In this document: positions 25,698 to 34,877 of the stretch, piece by piece
Layout: every line of letters begins with the position of its first letter
Numbering within the stretch: position 1 is the first letter of the stretch
Assembly (NCBI GenBank): GCA_910586125.1
Contig: CAJUHP010000011.1
Location: 27,826 to 91,825 of the forward strand
Source of the DNA: an uncultured Lachnospiraceae bacterium
GTDB taxonomy: Bacteria; Bacillota; Clostridia; Lachnospirales; Lachnospiraceae
Direction: 5' to 3'
DNA: 64,000 bases
Notes under the pieces: generated by a model
Database searches by the model: none
Told to the model about the DNA's origin: nothing
What the model saw: the letters and a program-made list of their open reading frames with translations, nothing else
Translations under genes and position numbers: made by a program

Positions 25698-26672
25698 ATG
25701 GACGCCAGACAGCACTTTAATATTATGACCTCTTCGGATGATGCATTGATTCTTCCGCTTGCCGTGTCGCTGACTGCCATAGGGAAAAATCTGCCGCAGG
25801 ATCGCATTGACTTTTACCTTCTGCACAGCGATATGTGCCCGCAGAGCATGGATCTGCTTTCTGCGGTCTGCGCAGGTTACGGAAATATTTTCTTTCATGA
25901 GATCCGCGTAGAGAACCCGGAGGCGTTTGATCCCCTTGTTAAGGCGGGCGGATGGCAGAGGGAGACCTATTTTCCGCTTGACGCGCATCACCTGCTGCCG
26001 GATACGGCGGATCGTGTGCTGTATCTGGATGCGGGAGACGTTCTGGTCATGGGCGATATCGCCCCCTATTATAACTGTGATTTTGAGGACCAATTTCTGA
26101 TTGTTACCGGAGATAAGCATAAAACCGTCAATGATAGGTATGTGCCGTTTACCCCGGAGGATTTTCATAACCCGGCCTTTTTTCCGGATCTTCTCGACGG
26201 CCTTTTTAATTCTGGTTCCTATGTGATCAATCTGCAGAAAATGCGGGAAGAGGGGATCGGTCTTTCCGATTACTATGCGCTCACAGAACAGATTCGCCGT
26301 CTCCGGCCGGGGAGAGAGGGCCTTCTCTATTTTGGCGATCAGGGCCTTCTCTCAGCGGCCTTTATCGGCCGGATGAAATATTATGGCTATCCTCAGATAC
26401 AGGAGATGTGGTACTGCCCCTATAATTTCTGTCTCGGATACTATGACCATTTTGATAAAAAGCCGGATTACCAGCCCGCGATCCTGCATTTTGCAGGCGT
26501 TCTCTTCAAGCCCTGGAAGGCAAAGTATCCGGTCTGGCCGAAACGTTTTGGGATCACAGGCGGCGTTCCCAGAGAACTCGCAGAACTGAAACCGATGCAG
26601 GTGAAGTACTATCTTCTCTGGCTGGAGTATTTGTTTCTTTTAGATAAGGTTTTGGAGATACTAGGAATGTAA
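25698..26672 (+). CDS. Glycosyltransferase family 8 protein
   Basis: A 324-residue protein with no membrane segment. It shows GT8 features: an N-terminal FNIMTSSDD-like nucleotide-sugar-binding start, the metal-binding DxxD/DxD site LYLDAGDVLVMGD (Asp111 and Asp114), GSYVINLQKMRE, the FGDQGLLSAAF region and the C-terminal HFAGVLFKPW. GT8 enzymes retain anomeric configuration and transfer glucose or galactose from UDP-sugars; the acceptor is unknown. TAGGAGAT precedes the ATG. The next gene starts 23 bases on, so the pair probably forms an operon for a cell-surface or storage glycan. Confidence 0.9.
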   Translation: MDARQHFNIMTSSDDALILPLAVSLTAIGKNLPQDRIDFYLLHSDMCPQSMDLLSAVCAGYGNIFFHEIRVENPEAFDPLVKAGGWQRETYFPLDAHHLLPDTADRVLYLDAGDVLVMGDIAPYYNCDFEDQFLIVTGDKHKTVNDRYVPFTPEDFHNPAFFPDLLDGLFNSGSYVINLQKMREEGIGLSDYYALTEQIRRLRPGREGLLYFGDQGLLSAAFIGRMKYYGYPQIQEMWYCPYNFCLGYYDHFDKKPDYQPAILHFAGVLFKPWKAKYPVWPKRFGITGGVPRELAELKPMQVKYYLLWLEYLFLLDKVLEILGM

Positions 26673-26695
26673 AAGAGGAAAAGGAGAGTAGAGGA

Positions 26696-29074
26696 ATGAC
26701 AAAAAAGACGGGGATTGTAAACATTTACAATTTTATCCGCATGTCCCATGTGGAGCCGAGCATCTTTATTCCGGACGATTTTGAGACGGTCAAAAAACAG
26801 ATGATCTTGGTCAGACAATACGGTTTTCCGGCCACGTACGCTTTAAAGTACGATGCGCTGATGGAGCCGCGTTATCAGGATCTGATCCGTACCTATGCGG
26901 GGGAGGAAGACGAGATCTCGGCCTGGTGGGAGATCACGGAGGCGCTTTGCCGGAAAGCCGGCGTGCGTTTTCGCGGCGCCGCTCAAACTGAAGAGTATGA
27001 CGAGCGGGTCAACAGCGCTTACAGCATCGGCTATAATCCGGAGGAACGACGGCTCCTGGTGGACGCCTACATGAAAGACTTTCGTGAGGTCTTCGGCTTC
27101 TATCCGAAAACCATCGGTTCCTGGGTGCTTGATACCGTGACGGTATCCCATGCGGCCTCGCGCTACGGCGTGGTGGGCAGCGCCATCTGCCGGGACCAGA
27201 TGGGGACGGACGGTTTTACTCTGTGGGGAGGATTTCCCAACGGGATCTATTATCCGAGCCGCAGAAACGAGAATATTCCGGCCAATACCGTTGACGGGCA
27301 GCTCTCGGTTCCCATGTTTCGCCTGCTGGGGCCGGACCCCATCTACAATTTTGAGCAGGATGTCCGTCAGGGGCTTCACGGCGTCTATACGCTGGAGCCC
27401 TCCTGGCTGATCGGAAGAGATCCCGACTGGATCGACTGGTTTTTCGGATGTCTGACCAAAGAGGATGTTCTGGGCGTAGGATATGCCCATGTGGGACAGG
27501 AAAATAATTTTCTCTGGGAAAATATCCGGCCTGGTATGGAGCCGCAGCTAAAGAAGCTGAAAGCGCTTATGGCCGAGGGATGCATCCGGGTGGAGACGAT
27601 GGCGGAATCGGCCGCCTGGTTTCAGAGAACCTGCCGAATGACGCCGCCTTTGACCTTTCAGGCGTCAGCAGACTGGGACAAAACAAGAAATCTGTCGGCC
27701 CAGTGGTATGCCTGCGGCAATTACCGTCTGAGTTTTCTGGGGGAGGAGGGATATCTGCGGATTCGGGATTTCTTTCTGTACCGCCCGGATTATGCATCGC
27801 GCTATCTGGACGCGCCCATGACCTCTCAAAAAAGTATGTTTGACGCGCTGCCGGTGCTGTTTCCCCAGCAATGGATCGGAAAGGCGGGGAACAGGCCCTA
27901 CATCCGCCTGCTAAACGAGAGCGGACAGGAGCCGCGGGGGAGAATCCGCTATCATGCGGCCGATGAACTGACGGCAAAAGCGGAGCTTTTGGAAGAAGGA
28001 ACGAACCGCGCTCTGGCTTTGTTTACCATGTGCCCGGATCAGTTCTCGGTGGAGGGATCGTACCGTCTGCATTTTGACGTTCTCCCTGTTTTTCTCTCCT
28101 GTGACGGCGGACGGGTAGAGATGCTTCATGAAGGTTTTTCCTACTCCTTTGAAGTGTGCAGAGGAAAGATTCTGCACGGCGGGCCGGACGGCCTGACAAT
28201 CTTGCCGCAGGAGGGAGTCATCTCTCTGAAGCTGGGTCCGGCGATGCGCCGGGAGGATATCTTTGCTGGAAAGGCAGAGGAGGAGCCGGAAACAAAAAAG
28301 AAGTACGGGCAGAAGGCAGGGGCCGGACGGATTGTGGTGCCTCCTCTGGAACCGCAGGCGAATCCCGCTTCCTGCATTTTTCCGGCAGGACAGCCTGCCT
28401 TTGTAAAATTGACGGCAGCGCAGGAGGGAGAGATCCGCTATACGCTGGACGGGACGGAACCGACAAAGGAATCGACGCTGTATGCGGATCCGGTTGAACT
28501 GCGAAAGGATACGAAGCTTTCTGCCAGACTGTTTCTCCCCGACGGGTGTTTCAGCGAGATCATGACGGCAGAATACCGCTTTGGCCTGACTGGCCTCTGT
28601 CTGACCAGTCCGACGGTCTTTGATCCGCGCCCGGTTTTCCATGGAAAAGGCATCGCGGATCTGCTGGAATCCAGAAGAGGTTCTCTGGATTACCTGGACG
28701 GGCGGTGGAGAGGAACGCTTCGAGATCTGGAGGTGTGCGGAACGCTTGAGGAGCCGGTTTTCGTCGGAGAAGTGACGGCTGGATTTCTGTCTCATCACCG
28801 CTCCGGTATTATTTATCCGGAGTCTCTCCAATTATATACCGGCCTGAACGAAGCGGATATGAGCCTGACGGCAGAAGTGACGCTTCCCTGTGAACCCTGT
28901 GCCAGAGAGATTGCCAGACAGGATATCTCGCTTCCGGTTCATAAACGCATCGGCTGTATTAAGCTGGTGGCGCACCGGTATGAACGGATGCCTCAGTGGT
29001 GCTGCTACAGAGGGTCAAGAGGAGTGTTTACCATGGTTGACAATGTGATTGTCTCCCCGGAAAGCTCTCTATAA
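26696..29074 (+). CDS. Deacetylase-like barrel protein with chitobiase C-terminal-like domain
   Basis: A 792-residue cytoplasmic-looking protein. Residues 1-310 resemble the distorted (beta/alpha) barrel of polysaccharide deacetylases and GH57/GH38-like enzymes: PSIFIPDDFETVKKQM, a long middle with GFYPKTIGSWVLDTVTVSHAA, and YAHVGQENNF. The classic metal triad is not clear, so activity is uncertain. Residues 320-560 form beta domains of unknown type. Residues about 565-640 match the chitobiase/hexosaminidase C-terminal fold (GEIRYTLDGTEPTKESTLYADP). The last 150 residues are unassigned. It follows the GT8 gene by 23 bases. No signal peptide is present, which is unusual for a chitobiase-type domain. 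Confidence 0.6.
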   Translation: MTKKTGIVNIYNFIRMSHVEPSIFIPDDFETVKKQMILVRQYGFPATYALKYDALMEPRYQDLIRTYAGEEDEISAWWEITEALCRKAGVRFRGAAQTEEYDERVNSAYSIGYNPEERRLLVDAYMKDFREVFGFYPKTIGSWVLDTVTVSHAASRYGVVGSAICRDQMGTDGFTLWGGFPNGIYYPSRRNENIPANTVDGQLSVPMFRLLGPDPIYNFEQDVRQGLHGVYTLEPSWLIGRDPDWIDWFFGCLTKEDVLGVGYAHVGQENNFLWENIRPGMEPQLKKLKALMAEGCIRVETMAESAAWFQRTCRMTPPLTFQASADWDKTRNLSAQWYACGNYRLSFLGEEGYLRIRDFFLYRPDYASRYLDAPMTSQKSMFDALPVLFPQQWIGKAGNRPYIRLLNESGQEPRGRIRYHAADELTAKAELLEEGTNRALALFTMCPDQFSVEGSYRLHFDVLPVFLSCDGGRVEMLHEGFSYSFEVCRGKILHGGPDGLTILPQEGVISLKLGPAMRREDIFAGKAEEEPETKKKYGQKAGAGRIVVPPLEPQANPASCIFPAGQPAFVKLTAAQEGEIRYTLDGTEPTKESTLYADPVELRKDTKLSARLFLPDGCFSEIMTAEYRFGLTGLCLTSPTVFDPRPVFHGKGIADLLESRRGSLDYLDGRWRGTLRDLEVCGTLEEPVFVGEVTAGFLSHHRSGIIYPESLQLYTGLNEADMSLTAEVTLPCEPCAREIARQDISLPVHKRIGCIKLVAHRYERMPQWCCYRGSRGVFTMVDNVIVSPESSL

Positions 29075-29136
29075 AATGCGGAAGAATCTTTTTTGATCGG
29101 AGATGATTTTTCTTTTCGTATGAAACAGGCGGGAGA

Positions 29137-29145
29137 TGGTATACT
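29137..29145 (+). promoter_or_regulatory. Extended -10 promoter before the DUF255 gene
   Basis: TGG followed by TATACT (29140-29145) forms an extended -10 element; no good -35 box is present. Confidence 0.45.
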
Positions 29146-29203
29146 AACGAACAGCGCCGGCGCGATTGGATAAGGAAATGTGCCGGCCCAAAGGAGGTAT
29201 CTC

Positions 29204-31189
29204 ATGTCAAACCGCTTAAAGCAGGAAAAATCTCCGTATCTGCAGCAGCACAAGGACAATCCGGTGGACTGGTTTCCCTGGGGGCCGGAAGCCTTTCGCA
29301 AGGCGGAATCGGAACAGAAACCAGTCTTTTTAAGCATCGGCTATTCCACCTGTCACTGGTGTCATGTGATGGCGCAGGAATCGTTCGAGGACCCTGGGAT
29401 CGCTGCGCTTTTGGAGGATTTTGTCTGCATCAAGGTAGACAGAGAGGAGAGGCCGGATATCGACGCGGTCTATATGGCGGTCTGTCAGTCTCTGACCGGT
29501 TCAGGCGGCTGGCCGCTGACCATTTTTATGACGCCGCAGCAAAAGCCTTTCTTTGCGGGCACCTATTTTCCGAAAACAAGCCGTTATGGCCAGGCGGGAC
29601 TTACACAATTGCTGAAACAGATCTCGCATCTGTGGAAAACAGAACGGGAAAAGCTGACGGCATCCGGCGAACAGATTGCGTATGCCCTGCAAAAAGCGCA
29701 GGCAGCCGCAGAAGGGGAACCGGAACCGGCGCTTTTGTATCAGGGCTGCCGTCTTCTGCGTCAAAGCTTTGATCCAAAATGGGGCGGCTTTGGCGCGGCG
29801 CCCAAATTTCCCACTCCCCACAACCTGCTGTTTCTGATGAGAATGTACGAGCAGGAGCGCGATCCGGATATGCTTGAGATGGCGGAAACAACGCTTAAGG
29901 CCATGGCTTTGGGCGGGATATTCGACCAGATCGGCGGCGGTTTTTCCCGGTACTCCACCGACAAAATGTGGCTGGTCCCCCACTTTGAAAAGATGTTGTA
30001 TGACAATGCGCTGCTGATACTGGCATATCTGGAGGCGTTTCAGATTACCAAAAATCCCTTTTATGCCGGGATTGCCAGGCGGACCGCGGATTATATTCTG
30101 GAGGAGCTGACGGATCAGGACGGCGGGTTTTTCTGCGGGCAGGATGCGGACAGCGGCGGCGTGGAAGGTAAATACTATGTTTTTACGCCGGACGAGATCC
30201 GATCGGTTTTGGGGAGAGCGGATGGAGAGGAATTCTGCAGGATTTATGGAATAACCCAGGAAGGAAATTTTGAGGGAAAGAGCATTCCCAACCGGATCGG
30301 GAGAAAGAACGAGGGCTGGGAGGCGGACGATCCCCGTCTGACCCGCCTGAAAGACTATCGAAAAGCGCGAGTGAGGCTTCATCTGGATCACAAGATTCTG
30401 CTCTCCTGGAATGGATGGGCGATCGCGGCCCTGGCCAGAGCCGGCCGGATTCTGGGGGAAAGCCGCTATGCGCAGGCGGCGGGGAAAGCCGTGTCCTTTA
30501 TCCGCGGGAGAATGACCGATGAAAAAGATCGTCTGTATCTGCGCTGGTGCGATGGCGAGGCGGCTTACGCAGGCCAGCTCGACGATTATGCCGTCTATAC
30601 GCTAGCTTTGATCGAGCTGTATCAGGCAACGTTTGAAATCGGATATCTGCGGGAGGCGGTCCGCCGGGGCGAGCAGATGATCCTGCTGTTTGAGGAGAAG
30701 AGCGGCGGTTATGTCATGACGTCTCACGATGCGGAAAAATTGATCGCGCCGATGAAGGAAACGTATGACGGGGCCATTCCGTCCGGAAATTCCGCGGCCC
30801 AGATGGCCTTAGAAATGCTGGCCGGACTGACCGGAGAAGCGACGTTTCGGGAAGCGGCAAACAGGCAGCACCGCTTTATGGCCGGACAGATCAGGAATTA
30901 TCCTGCCGCCCACTGTTTTTCGCTGGCGGCCATGATGCTGCCGCTGTATCCTCACAGAGAGCTGCTGATTGCAGCGAAGCGTCTTCCCGAAGCGGCCGTT
31001 TTGTATCTGCGGGAACATCCGGCCCATAATCTGAGCATTCTTTTCAAGTCGGAAGGGAGTCAGGATACGCTCTCGCAGACGGCGCCCTTTACAAAAAGCT
31101 ACCCGCTCTCGCAGACCCCGCTCTATTATCTGTGTGAAAATGGAGTCTGCCATGCGCCGGTAGGGGAATGGGAGGAGCTTTCTCTCTGA
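29204..31189 (+). CDS. Thioredoxin-domain (DUF255/YyaL-type) protein
   Basis: A 661-residue protein. It begins SNRLKQEKSPYLQQHKDNPVDW, the DUF255 opening, with a CHWC thioredoxin-like motif in YSTCHWCHVM (near residue 50). A long (alpha/alpha)6 barrel follows, resembling glycosidases and AGE epimerases: GGFFCGQDADS, LSWNGWAIAALARA and GAIPSGNSAA. The family is widespread (YyaL, human SPATA20), and its reaction is not settled. An in-frame ATG at 29180 lies before the ribosome site AAGGAGGT (29191-29198), so 29204 is the start. Confidence 0.9.
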   Translation: MSNRLKQEKSPYLQQHKDNPVDWFPWGPEAFRKAESEQKPVFLSIGYSTCHWCHVMAQESFEDPGIAALLEDFVCIKVDREERPDIDAVYMAVCQSLTGSGGWPLTIFMTPQQKPFFAGTYFPKTSRYGQAGLTQLLKQISHLWKTEREKLTASGEQIAYALQKAQAAAEGEPEPALLYQGCRLLRQSFDPKWGGFGAAPKFPTPHNLLFLMRMYEQERDPDMLEMAETTLKAMALGGIFDQIGGGFSRYSTDKMWLVPHFEKMLYDNALLILAYLEAFQITKNPFYAGIARRTADYILEELTDQDGGFFCGQDADSGGVEGKYYVFTPDEIRSVLGRADGEEFCRIYGITQEGNFEGKSIPNRIGRKNEGWEADDPRLTRLKDYRKARVRLHLDHKILLSWNGWAIAALARAGRILGESRYAQAAGKAVSFIRGRMTDEKDRLYLRWCDGEAAYAGQLDDYAVYTLALIELYQATFEIGYLREAVRRGEQMILLFEEKSGGYVMTSHDAEKLIAPMKETYDGAIPSGNSAAQMALEMLAGLTGEATFREAANRQHRFMAGQIRNYPAAHCFSLAAMMLPLYPHRELLIAAKRLPEAAVLYLREHPAHNLSILFKSEGSQDTLSQTAPFTKSYPLSQTPLYYLCENGVCHAPVGEWEELSL

Positions 31190-31354
31190 GAAGATTTGGA
31201 GCTGTTTTTTTATTCTGTGCCGTTGTTTGATTGAAATGATAGTTTGCAAGCGAGAGGAAAATAATAGAAAAAGCCTCTAATTGATAGAAAAAAGAATTGC
31301 CTGACATCGGAATAACGATATATTGAATTATATTTTGTGAGCCACTTAAGTTTC

Positions 31355-31383
31355 TTGACAGTTTCAGCCGGAAACGGTATACT
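31355..31383 (+). promoter_or_regulatory. Strong promoter of the solute-binding lipoprotein gene
   Basis: TTGACA (31355-31360), 17 bases, TATACT (31378-31383): a near-consensus housekeeping promoter about 60 bases before the start. Confidence 0.8.
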
Positions 31384-31442
31384 ATAAAAAAATATACTGG
31401 TGAAAAATCTACAATAGCCGTTCTTTTTTTGGAGGTATTTTT

Positions 31443-33704
31443 ATGAAACATGTCAGAATATTCTACAGAATGCTGCCGGCGCTTTTGACTTGCGTCATAC
31501 TGGCGCTTGGCGGCTGCGGGAAGGGCAGCTCTTTGGACCAGAAGCCTGGCAGCGGCGATGATATCGTATCGGAACTGAAGGAACAGATGGCATATAAAGA
31601 CATGCGCTATCTTCCAGAGTTTACCGACACGACAAACACCTACGGCGTTATGGGCTCCACGGGCCTTGGTTTTGTGAACGATACCTTTTATTTATTGGAA
31701 CGCAGGAGCGGGAATGCCGGCGGCTTTTACTCCATATCCGGCGGAAGGATCGTCGCATATCATCCGGAGGACGGGAAAGAAACCGTACTGTGGGATGAGG
31801 AGGGGAAGGAGGAGAGGATCGTCACAGCGGCCCCGCTGGCTGACGGTTCGGTTCTTATTCTGCTCAGCATGCGGGAAGGCGGCTATCGGTACTGTAAGCT
31901 GGATGCAGGGGGGAATGAAAGCTTTTCCGCAGAGCATCCCAGCGAGAGCATCGAAAGCGGCGGCGGCAATGATGAGAGTTTCTTGCGGTTTAAAATGGCG
32001 GCCGACTTCCAGGGCCGGGGCTATCTGCTGGCGGAAGGCAAGATCGTCCTTTTTGACGAACAAGGCGAAATTTCGGGCAAGATCGATCTGGGCCAGAAAA
32101 GGGTGAGAAATATCGTCTGTGCCGGCGACGGCAAGGTATACATATTGGAATCCATGTCGAGCGAACTTATTTTGCTGGATTTTGAGAAGTCCAGCCTGGG
32201 AACCTCCTCGTATCGGCCTTTGAAATATGTGCAGAATGTAGCAGGAACTGCGGGTGCGGCGGATATTTTAGTGTGTGACGGAACGACCGTTTACCGGTAC
32301 GGTTTTGAAGAAAAAAATCTGAATCCGCTGTTTGATTTGTCGGACAGTCTGATCGCGGATGCCTCCTGTATCGACATGATAGGAGAGCTGTCGGACGGGC
32401 GGATGTTTTTGTTTTTGCGAGACGAGAGGCAGAGCAAATCGGAGACGGCGCTTCTCACTCCCAAGCCTCTCTCTGAATGCACGGACATGAAGGTGGTGAC
32501 ATTGGGTGTAATCTTTCCGTACTCCAGCCTGATAGAAGACGTGGCCGCCTTTAACCGGTCGAATGAGGACTTTTCCATAAGTATTGTCAATTACATGATC
32601 GGTGAAAGAACGTTTGCCGAGGCGGTCGAAGCGCTCAAGCTGGATATTTCCGTGGGGAAGGGACCGGACATGTATGATTTAAGCCGTCTGGATGAGCTGG
32701 AACCGCTGTTTGCCGCCGGCTGTTTTACAGATCTGTCGGATTATCTGGAAAGCAGCCGGCAGTACAAGCGGGAGGACTTTATCGAGCAGGCTATGGATGT
32801 CTTTACCTATCAGGATCAGTTGTTTGCCATACCGAAATATTTTCAGCTTTACACGATTGTGGGCAGCGCGGATGTCGTCGGGCAGAAGATGGGGTGGAAT
32901 TTGGAGGACATCAAAGAGATCGTTGAAAAATACCCGGATGCGATGATTTTTGAGAGCGTTCCCAGCTCGCACATGCTGGAGGCGTGCGCCCGCAATATGT
33001 TTGATACGTTTGTGGATTTAGATAAGAAAAAAGCCAACTTTGATTCCGCAGAATATATTGAATTTCTGGATTTTTTGAAAAATCTGCCGGACAACTTCGG
33101 CGAGAAGGAGGAGAACGAATACCAGACGAACGGGGATTTGTGGCTGCAGGAGAAAAAGGCGCTGCTTTCTTACCGGTCGATCCAAAAGATGTCGGATCTG
33201 CAGTTCCTTCGAGCTGTATTTGGAGGATCGTATACCTGTATTGGCTATCCCTCCCCTGACAGAACCCCGGACTGCATCATATCCGGTCAGAACGCCTATG
33301 CCGTTTCCGTCAATTCAGCCAATAAAGACAGGGCTTGGAAGTTTATTGAGTGGCTTCATTTGACACAGGGCGAAGAAAGATATGACGAGTTTCTCCAGGA
33401 GGGTTTTCCCACAAGGAAGGACGTCTTTGAAGAAAAGATGGAACAGGCCGTACGGGAAAGCCGGGGCGGAGCGCAGACTTTGAGCGATGGGGAGACATGG
33501 GTGAATTTTCATGAATCCACGCCCGAAGAGGTGGAGCTGATTCGTTCCCTGATCGCGTGTGCGAAACCGGATAAAAGCGCGGAGCAGGCGATTCTGGATA
33601 TCATGGTTGAGGAGGCTTCCTATCTGTTCGGCGGCGGCAAATCGGCAGAAGAAGTGGCAGAGGTGACGCAGAACCGCGTGCAGCTTTATCTGGACGAGAA
33701 ATAA
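31443..33704 (+). CDS. Extracellular solute-binding lipoprotein with extra N-terminal domain
   Basis: A 753-residue lipoprotein with signal peptide and lipobox LGGC (Cys25). Residues about 30-340 are a beta-rich region of repeated short strands, possibly propeller-like. From about 350 on it reads like a family 1 solute-binding protein (VTLGVIFPYSSLIEDVAAFNRSN, GKGPDMYDLSRLDELEPL, then YAVSVNSANKDRAWKFIEWLH near 620). Such proteins normally feed carbohydrate ABC permeases, but none is adjacent. The size, about 300 residues longer than a standard family member, suggests a sensor or an orphan binding protein. It is transcribed alone; the next gene (LysR) is convergent. Confidence 0.75.
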   Translation: MKHVRIFYRMLPALLTCVILALGGCGKGSSLDQKPGSGDDIVSELKEQMAYKDMRYLPEFTDTTNTYGVMGSTGLGFVNDTFYLLERRSGNAGGFYSISGGRIVAYHPEDGKETVLWDEEGKEERIVTAAPLADGSVLILLSMREGGYRYCKLDAGGNESFSAEHPSESIESGGGNDESFLRFKMAADFQGRGYLLAEGKIVLFDEQGEISGKIDLGQKRVRNIVCAGDGKVYILESMSSELILLDFEKSSLGTSSYRPLKYVQNVAGTAGAADILVCDGTTVYRYGFEEKNLNPLFDLSDSLIADASCIDMIGELSDGRMFLFLRDERQSKSETALLTPKPLSECTDMKVVTLGVIFPYSSLIEDVAAFNRSNEDFSISIVNYMIGERTFAEAVEALKLDISVGKGPDMYDLSRLDELEPLFAAGCFTDLSDYLESSRQYKREDFIEQAMDVFTYQDQLFAIPKYFQLYTIVGSADVVGQKMGWNLEDIKEIVEKYPDAMIFESVPSSHMLEACARNMFDTFVDLDKKKANFDSAEYIEFLDFLKNLPDNFGEKEENEYQTNGDLWLQEKKALLSYRSIQKMSDLQFLRAVFGGSYTCIGYPSPDRTPDCIISGQNAYAVSVNSANKDRAWKFIEWLHLTQGEERYDEFLQEGFPTRKDVFEEKMEQAVRESRGGAQTLSDGETWVNFHESTPEEVELIRSLIACAKPDKSAEQAILDIMVEEASYLFGGGKSAEEVAEVTQNRVQLYLDEK

Positions 33705-33810
33705 AAGCGGCCGATGCGAAGCAGGCAGGAGCAAACAACAGCATACGCCCGCCGTCAAAGAGAGACATGGCGGCGAGCGCATCATCCGATCGCGTTTGGC
33801 GATGGGTCTT

Positions 33811-34698
33811 TTACAGTAAGATCCGCCCCTGTCCCCGAACGATGTTCTGCGTGATTTGGCAGAAGCGTACGGCCTCCTTGTTTTCCGGCAGGCAATGCGC
33901 GCCGTAATGATGTACCTCCGGATATACAAAGGGGATCATAGCCAGGTTCTGCTCCGCCTGCCCTGACAGCGGCGGCACGACGGCCAGCCCATAGCCGGCT
34001 CGAACATACTCATAAATGACCGGTATGGATTCCGCGGACAGGAGAAGCTTTTTTTCATGGTTGATCTCCAAATAATGAAACAGCCGGCGCAGAACAGGGA
34101 ACCCCTGCGCCTGATGGCAGATAAACAGCGGGTAATGGCAAAGATCCTGCGCCGTCACGGTGCTTTTGCCGGACAGATCATGATTTTTCGGCATGATGCA
34201 GGCCGGTCCGGTCGTGTACAGATCAAAATACATATGCTCTCCGATCTCTTCATTGGACGGGGCAAAAACGACATCCCGGCGGCCCATAAAAAGCTGGCTG
34301 TAGATTTCTGCCATATCGCAGATATGAAGGCGCGGAAAGACATGAGGCGCCTGCCGGCGGTACTCGTCCAAAACTTCCGGAAGCATGCGCAGGGGCCCGT
34401 CTGCGCTGTATGCAATTTCAAGATTCTGCGAATAGTTGTTCGCGGCGTTCCAGGCCCGGTTCAGCGATTGTTCCATGTGCTCCAGCATATCCTGGGCATC
34501 GACATAAAAACAGCGTCCGGCCGGCGTCAGACTGACGCTGCGGCTGCTTCGGTCAAACAGCCGCAGACCGACCTCGCTTTCCAGGCACTTGATCTGCCGG
34601 CTGATGCTTGGCTGCGTCAGAAACAATTGTTTTGCTGCCTCGCTGAAATTTAAAGTGCGGGCCAACGTAATGAAACATTTTAATTGATGGATATTCAA
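33811..34698 (-). CDS. LysR family transcriptional regulator
   Basis: A 295-residue protein. The N-terminal winged helix reads MNIHQLKCFITLARTLNFSEAAKQLFLTQPSISRQIK (residues 1-37, quoted as the family's HTH) and the rest is the two-lobed effector-binding domain. The effector is unknown. It is divergent from the FMN/FAD reductase gene with about 180 bases between the starts, the usual arrangement for a LysR regulator and its target, so it probably senses the reductase substrate. Confidence 0.93.
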   Translation of the reverse strand: MNIHQLKCFITLARTLNFSEAAKQLFLTQPSISRQIKCLESEVGLRLFDRSSRSVSLTPAGRCFYVDAQDMLEHMEQSLNRAWNAANNYSQNLEIAYSADGPLRMLPEVLDEYRRQAPHVFPRLHICDMAEIYSQLFMGRRDVVFAPSNEEIGEHMYFDLYTTGPACIMPKNHDLSGKSTVTAQDLCHYPLFICHQAQGFPVLRRLFHYLEINHEKKLLLSAESIPVIYEYVRAGYGLAVVPPLSGQAEQNLAMIPFVYPEVHHYGAHCLPENKEAVRFCQITQNIVRGQGRILL

Positions 34699-34763
34699 AT
34701 AGACTTCCCCCCTCTCTAAAGCCGCATCTATGCAAATCTTTTATATATCATAGCATTTATTCA

Positions 34764-34793
34764 TTGGGAAATCAAACACGTCTTTGTTATAAT
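34764..34793 (+). promoter_or_regulatory. Promoter of the FMN/FAD reductase gene
   Basis: TTGGGA (34764-34769), 18 bases, TATAAT (34788-34793). The AT-rich stretch just upstream, with ATGC and GCAT 27 bases end to end, is where a LysR site would lie; no clear T-N11-A box was proven. Confidence 0.55.
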
Positions 34794-34877
34794 GAAAACA
34801 ACCCCCAAGTATAAAACTTTTGTCCGGCCGCGGCCTGTTGTGGCAAAAAGCCGGGCAAAGGATGAAAGGAGATTGAT

